From: JBFMEX01 sp040752215
Lineage (GTDB): Bacteria; Pseudomonadota; Alphaproteobacteria; Rhizobiales; Hyphomicrobiaceae
DNA: 8,728 nt
Assembly: GCA_040752215.1 (NCBI GenBank)
Contig: JBFMEX010000057.1
Coordinates: forward strand, 1-8,728
Reading direction: 5' to 3'
The notes under the pieces are model-generated. The model was not told the DNA's origin. It did no database searches and saw nothing but the letters and a program-made list of their open reading frames with translations. Both the position numbers and the translations under genes were made by a program. Each line of letters opens with the position of its first letter. The stretch's first letter is position 1. Of this stretch, positions 1-6,262 are shown piece after piece.

Positions 1-260
1 TGGCCGCCCATGCCGCTCATGCCCTGCTGACCGCCCAATCCGAGCGCCGTACGGCACGGTTGAGAAAGCTTGCCCTGGTTCTTGGCGAGGCACTTCCTGG
101 CCTTGCTTCCCTTGCGCTTCTTGGGCGAGCACAGCGCCTCGACATCCATCTTGCATGCCGTCGCGATGACATCGTTGCTGGCCTGCTGAGCCTCTGCCGG
201 CGTGGTGATAGCCAGCACCATGAAGGATGCCGCGAGGAGTGCCGACGTATTCGGTGTCAT
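1..260 (-). CDS. Small secreted cysteine-rich repeat protein (partial, C-terminus beyond left edge)
   Basis: The frame stays open for 86 codons from an ATG at 260 to the window edge, so the C-terminus is missing. GGAGAG lies 6 bases upstream of the ATG and supports this start. Residues 1-24 look like a Sec signal peptide: a hydrophobic stretch (ALLAASFMVLAI) followed by a likely signal peptidase I site after AEA, before QQ. The mature part has four cysteines at residues 36, 44, 57 and 69, spaced C-x7-C-x12-C-x11-C, with a lysine-rich middle. Each half has the CxxDxxxLC or KCLxxNxxxLSxxC pattern I associate with the cysteine-rich GLG1 type repeat family (Pfam Cys_rich_FGFR), found in small periplasmic proteins of alphaproteobacteria. 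After residue 73 the chain turns Gly/Met/Gln-rich. The function is unknown. It lies on the same strand as the cbb operon but is separated from it by a probable terminator, so a link to carbon fixation is not implied. Family assignment is by eye. Confidence 0.72.
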   Translation of the reverse strand, partial: MTPNTSALLAASFMVLAITTPAEAQQASNDVIATACKMDVEALCSPKKRKGSKARKCLAKNQGKLSQPCRTALGLGGQQGMSGMGG

Positions 261-305
261 TCGAATCTCTCCGTGAGTGGTTTGTATCTGTCGCGCCTAA
301 CCCGG

Positions 306-327
306 CCGAGGTGCGACCTCACCTCGG
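306..327. repeat. Perfect 8-bp inverted repeat in the intergenic region
   Basis: CCGAGGTG (306-313) and CACCTCGG (320-327) are exact reverse complements around a 6-base loop. There is no T-run on either side, so a simple Rho-independent terminator is not supported. It lies between the end of the cbb operon and the start of the cysteine-rich gene, 46 bases upstream of that ATG, so it could be in that gene's leader. Confidence 0.6.
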
Positions 328-328
328 A

Positions 329-358
329 GCTCGTGCCTGCCAGTCAGCAGGCCCGAGC
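329..358. repeat. Imperfect 11-bp inverted repeat next to the 306-327 hairpin
   Basis: GCTCG-T-GCCTGC (329-340) pairs with GCAGGC-C-CGAGC (347-358) around the 6-base loop CAGTCA. This gives 11 base pairs with a single T/C mismatch. It abuts the 306-327 hairpin with one base between them. The role is unknown: it could be a structured leader, a protein-binding site or part of a transcription end. A weak promoter-like pair on the minus strand (TTGTCC at 389-384, TATCGA at 367-362) would start a transcript near this hairpin, but the -10 match is poor. Confidence 0.55.
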
Positions 359-475
359 CATTCGATATCGCGCGGAAACATCCGGACAATGATCTGAGTC
401 ACAGCGATTGCCGCCGTGATTGCCGCAGTGCCTCCTTACCCTTCGCAGTCGGAGGTTGCCGATCGACGGAGTCGG

Positions 476-508
476 AAAAGGCCGCGCGGGCGAGCCGTCC
501 GTGCGGCC
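476..508 (-). terminator. Probable Rho-independent terminator of the cbb operon
   Basis: On the minus strand GGCCGCAC (508-501) pairs with GCGCGGCC (487-480), 8 pairs including one G-U, around a 13-base loop. The stem is followed directly by TTTT (479-476). It lies about 40 bases beyond the rpe stop codon, where the operon should end. The T-run is short and the loop large, so termination may be partial. Confidence 0.5.
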
Positions 509-548
509 CTTCGCAAGAAAGGAAGCCGGCGTCGCGGCGCGGAACCTC

Positions 549-1238
549 CTACGCAGCCGCCTTGGCGATCGCGCCTTCGGCCGCCGCGCGGATGGCGGAG
601 ATGTTGGCAGCGTAGCTCTCGCGCGTGCCGCCCTTGAACACCGCCGAGCCGGCGACGAGCACGTTGGCACCGGCCGCGGCGACCAGCGGGGCCGTCTCCG
701 GCGTCACGCCGCCGTCGATCTCGATATCGATCGGGCGCTTGCCGATCATCTGCTTGATGCGCCGCACCTTGTCGACGACCGCGGGAATGAAGGCCTGGCC
801 GCCGAAGCCCGGATTGACGGTCATCAGTAGGATGAGATCGAGCCGGTCGAGCACGTAATCGATAACGTTCTCGGGCGTATGCGGGTTCAAGGACACGCCG
901 GCCTTCTTGCCGAGCGCGCGAATCGCCTGCAGGGAACGGTCGAGGTGCGGGCCGGCCTCGGCGTGCACTGTAATAATGTCCGCCCCGGCCTCGGCGAACG
1001 CCTGCAGATAGGGGTCGGCAGGCGCGATCATGAGGTGGCAGTCGAACACCTTTTTCGACGATTTTCGGATCGCCTTCACGACCGGCGGTCCGAACGTGAT
1101 GTTGGGCACGAAATGACCGTCCATCACGTCGAGGTGGATCCAATCGGCGCCGGCGGCGTCGACGGTCGCGACCTCCTCGCCGAGCTTGGAGAAATCGGCG
1201 GAGAGGATCGACGGGGCGATGATGATCGGGCTGGTCAC
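549..1238 (-). CDS. rpe: Ribulose-phosphate 3-epimerase (CbbE/Rpe)
   Basis: This cytosolic enzyme interconverts ribulose-5-phosphate and xylulose-5-phosphate, feeding CbbP in the Calvin cycle; it also serves the pentose phosphate pathway. The 229-residue product is a full-length TIM barrel. Family motifs are all visible: SILSADFSKL (10-19), HLDVMDGHFVPN (35-46), DCHLM (66-70), MTVNPGFGGQ (139-148) and IDGG (174-177). The expected metal and acid-base residues are His35, Asp37, His68 and Asp175. The start is GTG at 1238-1236, which overlaps the cbbX stop by four bases (GTGA). GGGAG about 9 bases upstream supports it. The overlap implies translational coupling to CbbX and places rpe last in the operon. 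The stop is TAG. A chromosomal second rpe copy elsewhere cannot be judged from this window. Confidence 0.97.
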   Translation of the reverse strand: MTSPIIIAPSILSADFSKLGEEVATVDAAGADWIHLDVMDGHFVPNITFGPPVVKAIRKSSKKVFDCHLMIAPADPYLQAFAEAGADIITVHAEAGPHLDRSLQAIRALGKKAGVSLNPHTPENVIDYVLDRLDLILLMTVNPGFGGQAFIPAVVDKVRRIKQMIGKRPIDIEIDGGVTPETAPLVAAAGANVLVAGSAVFKGGTRESYAANISAIRAAAEGAIAKAAA

Positions 1239-2167
1239 GACTGCGGTCTCCCTGGTCCCATGGGATCATCGAGCCCGCCGGAGAAGACTCGGCTCGCCCG
1301 AATGTCCACCTCAGATATCGTCGAAAGCGCCTTGGCGTCCAGCGGCCCGGTCGCAGTCTCGAACAGACGGTTGGCCTGGCGCAGGCGAGCGCGATCGAGC
1401 GCGTTGCGAATCGAGCGCGCGTTGGCGAAGTGCGGCTGCTGGCGGCGCTTGACGATGTACTCGGAGAACGCCTTCTCGGCCGCCGGGTCGAAAGCGTAGT
1501 TCTGGGCGCCAAGCATGTTCCTCGCGATCGAGAGCAGCTCGCCGTCCTCGTAGTCGGGGAAGGTGATGTGGTGGGCAATGCGTGAGCGGAACCCGGGATT
1601 GGAGGTGAAGAACTTGTCCATGCGGTCGGCATAGCCGGCGAGGATGACGACGAGGTCGTCGCGGTTGTTCTCCATCACCTGGAGCAGGATCTCGATCGCC
1701 TCCTGGCCATAGTCGCGCTCGTTGTCCGGCCGGTAGAGGTAGTAGGCCTCGTCGATGAACAGGACGCCGCCCATCGCCCGCTTCAGGACCTCCTTGGTCT
1801 TGGGTGCGGTGTGACCGATGTACTGGCCGACGAGATCGTCGCGGGTGACCGAGACGAGGTGACCCTTGCGCACGTAGCCGAGCTTGTGCAGCAGGCCGGC
1901 CATCTTCAAGGCGACCGTCGTCTTGCCCGTCCCGGGATTGCCGGTGAAGCTCATGTGCAGTGTCGGCGTCTCGTGGGCGAGACCCATGCTGCGGCGCGCG
2001 CGCTCGACGATGAGCAGGGCGGCAATCTCGCGGATACGCTGCTTGACCGGTTTCAGGCCGACCAGCTCGCGGTCCAGCTCGGCCAGAATGTCGGCGACGC
2101 CGGAGTTGTGAAACTCCTCGGCCAGGTTGACTTGCGTCACGGGCGGAACGGCGGCGGTGGTAGTCAT
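1235..2167 (-). CDS. cbbX: Red-type RuBisCO activase CbbX (AAA+ ATPase)
   Basis: CbbX is a hexameric AAA+ remodelling ATPase that frees red-type RuBisCO from inhibitory sugar phosphates by transiently pulling on the CbbL C-terminal tail. The 310-residue product has Walker A GNPGTGKT (76-83), the pore-loop YIGHT (116-120), Walker B VLFIDEA (135-141), a PGFRSRI arginine region (191-197) and a sensor-2-like NARSIRN (249-255). I chose the ATG at 2167 because GGAG sits 9 bases upstream. A TTG six bases further up (2173) is in frame, but the same GGAG would be only 3 bases from it. The gene follows cbbS after about 120 bp containing a strong stem-loop, and its stop overlaps the rpe GTG. Presence next to Form IC cbbLS is the expected pairing. 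Length and motifs are normal for the family. Confidence 0.97.
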   Translation of the reverse strand: MTTTAAVPPVTQVNLAEEFHNSGVADILAELDRELVGLKPVKQRIREIAALLIVERARRSMGLAHETPTLHMSFTGNPGTGKTTVALKMAGLLHKLGYVRKGHLVSVTRDDLVGQYIGHTAPKTKEVLKRAMGGVLFIDEAYYLYRPDNERDYGQEAIEILLQVMENNRDDLVVILAGYADRMDKFFTSNPGFRSRIAHHITFPDYEDGELLSIARNMLGAQNYAFDPAAEKAFSEYIVKRRQQPHFANARSIRNALDRARLRQANRLFETATGPLDAKALSTISEVDIRASRVFSGGLDDPMGPGRPQS

Positions 2168-2234
2168 CGGCAACGGCTCCAGGCGTCAATGATTGTTTGG
2201 CATTGTTGGCGGCGCCAATGGATGTCGGGCGGAA

Positions 2235-2259
2235 GCGGGCCGCCGTGTCGGCGGCCCGT
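2235..2259 (-). promoter_or_regulatory. Intercistronic GC stem-loop between cbbS and cbbX
   Basis: CGGGCCGCC (2236-2244) and GGCGGCCCG (2250-2258) form a perfect 9-bp stem with a 5-base loop GTGTC; a G-T pair extends it by one. It lies about 28 bases after the cbbS stop. No T-run follows on the minus strand, so full termination is unlikely. A partial terminator or an mRNA 3'-end stabiliser, giving more cbbLS than cbbX message, fits the position. That role is inference. Confidence 0.6.
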
Positions 2260-2286
2260 CCGATTCGTCTCTGCAAGTCCTGCGGC

Positions 2287-2676
2287 TCAGCGTACCGCCT
2301 TCCAGGAGTAGACCTGGCTGCGGCTCCTCACGTCGGTCCGCGTCATATCGAGCTTCGGCTCGACCTTTGGACGGTTGACGATGAACGAGGTGCGCACCGT
2401 CTCCCAGCCGCGCGTCGAGTCGAACGCGTTGATGCGGATGTAGCTATCGGGATGCGCCTTGCGGCAATCCGCGAGCTCCATCATGATTCCCTTGGCATCC
2501 TTCAGGTCGAACATGGGATTGCCCCACATCTCCCAGTAAGTGTTGCGCGGATGCGGATCGTCGGTGTGCTCGATGCCGACCGCCCAATTATTGCGGAGGC
2601 AATTCTCGATCTGGGCCGAGATCTGCTCGTCGGTGAGATCGGGCAGGAACGAGAAGCAACCTTGAGTGATGCGCAT
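2287..2676 (-). CDS. cbbS: RuBisCO small subunit, red-type (Form IC)
   Basis: The product is the small subunit that caps the CbbL octamer in the L8S8 holoenzyme. The 129-residue chain starts MRITQGCFSFLPDLTDEQI and keeps the small-subunit core, including NCLRNNWAVGIEHTDDPHPRN (as one stretch from residue 25) and YWEMWGNPMFDL (47-58). As in red-type small subunits, it has a C-terminal extension (about residues 105-129) rich in charged and aromatic residues, which in solved red-type enzymes forms a beta-hairpin lining the central solvent channel. The start at ATG 2676 is preceded by AGGAGA with 6 bases spacing. The same frame is open upstream into cbbL, but that part is cbbL antiframe and has no family similarity. 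The gap to cbbL is 26 bp, so the two are co-transcribed. Confidence 0.98.
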   Translation of the reverse strand: MRITQGCFSFLPDLTDEQISAQIENCLRNNWAVGIEHTDDPHPRNTYWEMWGNPMFDLKDAKGIMMELADCRKAHPDSYIRINAFDSTRGWETVRTSFIVNRPKVEPKLDMTRTDVRSRSQVYSWKAVR

Positions 2677-2702
2677 GTTAGCTCTCCTAAGCTCTCGCTC
2701 GA

Positions 2703-4166
2703 TCAACCGCTGACGCTCGCGGTCGGCACGAAGTCCGAGGTATCGGTCGAGGTGTAGTTGAAGGTGATGTCGCCCCAGACGTCGAGTGCCGCCTCGAGCG
2801 GCTTGCACCACTTGGCGGCATTGCGCAGGATCTCGGGCCCCTCGCTCTTGATATCGCGGCCCTCGTTGCGAGCAAGGACCATGGCCTCGAGCGCGACGCG
2901 GTTGGCCGTGGCACCGGCCTGAATGCCCATCGGATGGCCGATGGTGCCGCCGCCGAACTGCAGAACGACATCGTCACCAAACAGGTCGAGCAGCTGGTGC
3001 ATCTGGCCAGCATGGATGCCGCCGGAGGCGACCGGCATGACCTTCAGCGTATCGGCCCAGTCCTGCTCGAAGAAGATACCGCGCGGCAGATCAACGGTGT
3101 TCTTCATTTCACGGCAGACGTTGTAGTAGCCCTGCACCGTCAGTGGATCACCTTCGAGCTTGCCGACTGCGGTGCCGGCATGGAGGTGGTCGACGCCGGC
3201 GAGGCGCAGCCACTTGGCGATAACGCGAAACGAGACGCCATGGTTCTTCTGACGCGTGTAGGTACCGTGGCCGGCGCGGTGCATGTGCAGGATCATGTCG
3301 TTCTGGCGGCACCATTCGGAGATCGATTGGATCGCGGTCCAGCCGATGATGAGGTCGACCATCACGATGACCGAGCCGAGCTCCTTGGCGAGCTCCGCGC
3401 GACGGTACATCTCCTCCATCGTGCCGGCGGTGATGTTGAGGTAATGGCCCTTCACCTCGCCGGACTCCGCGGAAGCCTTGTTGACAGCCTCCATCGAATA
3501 TAGGAAGCGCTCCCGATAGTGCATGAAGGCCTGTGAGTTGATGTTCTCGTCGTCCTTCATGAAGTCGAGGCCACCCTTGAGGCCCTCATAGACGACGCGG
3601 CCGTAGTTCTTGCCCGAGAGGCCGAGCTTCGGCTTGACCGTCGCCCCCAAGAGCGGCCGGCCGAACTTGTCGAGACGCTCGCGCTCGACGACGATTCCCG
3701 TCGGCGGCCCCTTGAAGGTCTTCACGTAGGCGACGGGAAAGCGCATGTCCTCGAGACGCGCCGCCTTCAAGGGCTTGAACGAGAACACGTTGCCGATGAT
3801 CGAGGCCGTCAAGTTGGCAATCGAGCCCGGCTCGAACAGGATCAGGTCGTAGGCGACGTAGCAGAAGTACTCGCCCGGCCGGCCCGGCACCGGCTCAACC
3901 TTGTAGGCCTTGCCGCGATACTGGTCGCAGGCGGTCAGCCGGTCGGTCCACACCACCGTCCAGGTCGCGGTCGAGCTCTCGCCAGCGACCGCAGCCGCCG
4001 CCTCGATCGGATCGACGCCCTCCTGCGGGGTAATGCGGAACAGCGCGATGAGGTCGGTATCCTTGGGCTCGTAATCACCAGCCCAGTAGCCCATCTGCGC
4101 ATACTTCAGAACGCCGGCCTTGTAGCGCTCCTTGCCCTTGATCTCCGTCTTGGTGATCTCGTTCAT
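2703..4166 (-). CDS. cbbL: RuBisCO large subunit, Form IC (red-type)
   Basis: CbbL carboxylates (or oxygenates) ribulose-1,5-bisphosphate. The product has 487 residues, normal for Form IC. Catalytic residues (window numbering; spinach is 2-3 lower) are all present: Glu63, Thr68-Trp69, Asn126, Lys178 and Lys180 in TVKPKLGLS, carbamylated Lys204 with metal ligands Asp206 and Glu207, His294 and His296-Arg297, loop-6 Lys336 in GKLEGDP, and Ser381 in ASGGIH. The GDP in loop 6 and the ending TSDFVPTASVSG mark the red type, whose tail is the handle for CbbX. Odd residues: Met203 just before Lys204, Ala213 in NSQAF where Pro is usual, and Ala333 in GTAVGK where Val is usual. ATG 4166 has AAGGA 8 bases upstream. 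It follows cbbA by 33 bp. Identification is secure; kinetic meaning of the odd residues is unknown. Confidence 0.99.
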   Translation of the reverse strand: MNEITKTEIKGKERYKAGVLKYAQMGYWAGDYEPKDTDLIALFRITPQEGVDPIEAAAAVAGESSTATWTVVWTDRLTACDQYRGKAYKVEPVPGRPGEYFCYVAYDLILFEPGSIANLTASIIGNVFSFKPLKAARLEDMRFPVAYVKTFKGPPTGIVVERERLDKFGRPLLGATVKPKLGLSGKNYGRVVYEGLKGGLDFMKDDENINSQAFMHYRERFLYSMEAVNKASAESGEVKGHYLNITAGTMEEMYRRAELAKELGSVIVMVDLIIGWTAIQSISEWCRQNDMILHMHRAGHGTYTRQKNHGVSFRVIAKWLRLAGVDHLHAGTAVGKLEGDPLTVQGYYNVCREMKNTVDLPRGIFFEQDWADTLKVMPVASGGIHAGQMHQLLDLFGDDVVLQFGGGTIGHPMGIQAGATANRVALEAMVLARNEGRDIKSEGPEILRNAAKWCKPLEAALDVWGDITFNYTSTDTSDFVPTASVSG

Positions 4167-4199
4167 GTCACTAGTCCTTTCGCGAATTCTTGCGGCCGT

Positions 4200-5279
4200 T
4201 CAAGCGGCCTTGGCGATGCCGATCTTGGGGTCGAGCTGGCCCTTGGCGTAGAGCTTGGCCATCTCGCTCATCGGGATGACCTTGATCTTCGAGGCATTGC
4301 CGGCGGTACCGAACGCCTCGAAGCGGGCGACGCAGACCTTCGACATGGCGTCCATGGCCGGCTTCAGGAACTTGCGCGGATCGAACTCGGACTTCGCCGT
4401 GGTCGCCACGCGGCGGAACTCGGCTGCGGCCGCGATCCTGAGGTCGGTGTCGATGTTGACCTTGCGCACGCCCATCTTGATGCCCTTGACGATTTCCTCG
4501 ACCGGCACGCCGTAGGTCTCCTTCATCTGCCCGCCGTACTTGTTGAACTCGGTCTGCAGCTCCTCGGGCACCGAGGACGAGCCATGCATGACGATGTGCG
4601 TGTTCGGCAGCCGCTTGTGGATCTCGGCAATCACGCTCATGGCGAGGATGTCGCCGGTCGGCTTCTTCGTGAACTTGTAGGCGCCGTGGCTGGTCCCGAT
4701 GGCGACCGCGAGCGCGTCGACCTTGGTATCGGCGACGAATCGCATCGCCTCGTCGGGATCGGTCAGCAGCTGCGAGTGGTCGAGCTTGCCCTCGGCGCCG
4801 TGACCGTCCTCCTTGTCGCCCATGCCGGTCTCCAGGCTGCCGAGCACGCCGAGCTCGCCCTCGACCGAGGCGCCGACCATGTGGGCGAGCCGCGACACCT
4901 CGCGCGTCACCGCGACGTTGTAGGCGTAATCGGCCGGCGTCTTCGCATCCTCCTTGAGCGAGCCGTCCATCATCACCGAGGTGAAGCCGTGCTGGATCGC
5001 GGACAGGCAGGTCGCAACCCCGTTGCCGTGGTCCTGATGGATGCACAGCGGGATGTCGGGATAGATCTGCTCCAGCGCTTCCATCATCTTGGCCAGCATG
5101 ATGTCGTTGGCGTAGGAGCGGGCGCCGCGCGAGGCCTGAATGATCACCGGCGAGTTGGTCGCCTTGGCGGCCTCCATGATCGAGAGGCCCTGCTCCATAT
5201 TGTTGATGTTGAAGGCGGGGACGCCATAGCCGTGCTCGGCGGCATGGTCGAGAAGCTGACGGAGAGTGATACGTGCCAT
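4200..5279 (-). CDS. cbbA: Fructose/sedoheptulose-bisphosphate aldolase, class II (CbbA)
   Basis: This zinc-dependent aldolase condenses dihydroxyacetone phosphate with glyceraldehyde-3-phosphate or erythrose-4-phosphate in the regeneration phase, and can also serve glycolysis and gluconeogenesis. The 359-residue product carries the class II signatures: IQASRGARSYA (47-57), IHQDHG (80-85) with catalytic Asp83 and zinc ligand His84, EGELG (140-144), zinc ligand His198 in GTSHG, zinc ligand His232 in MHGSSS, and NIDTD (275-279). These and the overall length fit the class IIB subtype seen in cbb operons. The ATG at 5279 has AAAGGA about 7 bases upstream. The same frame is open far upstream through cbbP because of the high GC content, but family similarity begins at MARITLRQLL. 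The gap from cbbP is 56 bp. I see no defects. Confidence 0.97.
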   Translation of the reverse strand: MARITLRQLLDHAAEHGYGVPAFNINNMEQGLSIMEAAKATNSPVIIQASRGARSYANDIMLAKMMEALEQIYPDIPLCIHQDHGNGVATCLSAIQHGFTSVMMDGSLKEDAKTPADYAYNVAVTREVSRLAHMVGASVEGELGVLGSLETGMGDKEDGHGAEGKLDHSQLLTDPDEAMRFVADTKVDALAVAIGTSHGAYKFTKKPTGDILAMSVIAEIHKRLPNTHIVMHGSSSVPEELQTEFNKYGGQMKETYGVPVEEIVKGIKMGVRKVNIDTDLRIAAAAEFRRVATTAKSEFDPRKFLKPAMDAMSKVCVARFEAFGTAGNASKIKVIPMSEMAKLYAKGQLDPKIGIAKAA

Positions 5280-5335
5280 GGGCAGTTCCTTTCGTGTCGT
5301 GCTCGTTTCGGTCGACTCTGTGCGGTTGAGACGGA

Positions 5336-6211
5336 TCAGTAGGAGCGCCGCTTCCTCTCGACCAGCTGCATGATCATCGGAGTCAGGATCAGCTGCATGG
5401 CGAGGTCGAGCTTGCCGCCCGGAATGACGATCGAGTTGGCGCGCGACATGAAGCTGTCGTGGAGCATGGAGAGCAGGTAGGAGAAGTCGATGCCGCGCGG
5501 GTTCTTGAAGCGAATGACGACGAGCGACTCGTCGGGGGTCGGGATCCAGCGGGCGATGAATGGATTGGACGTGTCGACCGTCGGCACGCGCTGGAAGTTG
5601 ATGTCGGTCTCGGTGAACTGCGGACAGATGTACTTCACGTAGTCCGGCATGCGGCGCAGGATGGTGTCGGTCACCGCCTCCGTGGTGTAGCCGCGCGAGG
5701 CCTTGTCGCGATGGATCTTCTGGATCCACTCGAGATTGATGACCGGCACCACGCCGATCTTGAGGTCGGCATGACGCGCGACGTCGACGTTGGCGGTCTT
5801 CACCGCGCCGTGCAGCCCCTCGTAGAACAGCAGGTCGGCCTCGCGCGGCAAGTCCTCCCAGGCGGTGAAGGTGCCGGGCGGCGAGCCGTAGAGCTCGGCC
5901 TCCTTGTCGTCGTGAACATAGTGCCGCGTCTTGCCGGTACCCGTCTCGGCCCACGAGCGGAAGCTCGCCTCGAGCTCGCCGAGGAGGTTGGCATCCTCGC
6001 CGAAGTGGCTGAAATGCGTGTTGCCCTTGGCCTCGGCCTCGGCCATCACCTTCTTCATCTCCGCGCGATCGTAGCGATGGAACGCGTCGCCCTCGATCGA
6101 TGCGGCGATGACCTTCTCGCGGAAGAAGATCTGGTCGAAGGTCTTCTTCACCGAGGTGGTGCCGGCCCCGGAGGAGCCGGTGACCGAGATGATGGGATAC
6201 TTTGCCGACAT
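5336..6211 (-). CDS. cbbP: Phosphoribulokinase (CbbP)
   Basis: CbbP phosphorylates ribulose-5-phosphate with ATP to make the RuBisCO substrate; together with RuBisCO it is the diagnostic enzyme of the Calvin cycle. The 291-residue product matches the octameric bacterial class I type. The nucleotide loop is GSSGAGTT (12-19). Residues known in the Rhodobacter sphaeroides enzyme fall at the same numbers here: Asp42, His45, Arg49, His100, Glu131, Lys165, Arg168, Asp169 and Arg173. Arg31, Arg234 and Arg257, linked to NADH activation in that enzyme, are also kept, so NADH control is likely. The ATG at 6211 follows GGAG with a long 12-base spacing; AGGA directly before it is too close to act as a normal ribosome site. 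The gene sits 51 bp after cbbF and 56 bp before cbbA. Confidence 0.98.
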   Translation of the reverse strand: MSAKYPIISVTGSSGAGTTSVKKTFDQIFFREKVIAASIEGDAFHRYDRAEMKKVMAEAEAKGNTHFSHFGEDANLLGELEASFRSWAETGTGKTRHYVHDDKEAELYGSPPGTFTAWEDLPREADLLFYEGLHGAVKTANVDVARHADLKIGVVPVINLEWIQKIHRDKASRGYTTEAVTDTILRRMPDYVKYICPQFTETDINFQRVPTVDTSNPFIARWIPTPDESLVVIRFKNPRGIDFSYLLSMLHDSFMSRANSIVIPGGKLDLAMQLILTPMIMQLVERKRRSY

Positions 6212-6262
6212 GTCCTGCAGTGTCTCCGCGGCTTGCGTTATTTCGAGCTCGGCTTTCGAGGA

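Noticed and set aside
510..548. A second possible terminator directly after rpe, with a 4-bp stem followed by a pyrimidine-rich stretch on the minus strand.
   Set aside because: The stem is too short; the 476-508 hairpin with TTTT is the better candidate.
416..830. Plus-strand open frames over the 3' part of rpe and the adjacent gap.
   Set aside because: They are shadows of rpe with no motifs, and they cross the terminator hairpin.
2168..2173. TTG at 2173 as the start of cbbX.
   Set aside because: The only ribosome site (GGAG) would be 3 bases from the TTG but 9 bases from the ATG at 2167.
2677..2811. Upstream in-frame extension of cbbS by 45 codons.
   Set aside because: It lies inside the end of cbbL, shows no small-subunit similarity, and the ATG at 2676 has a strong AGGAGA site.
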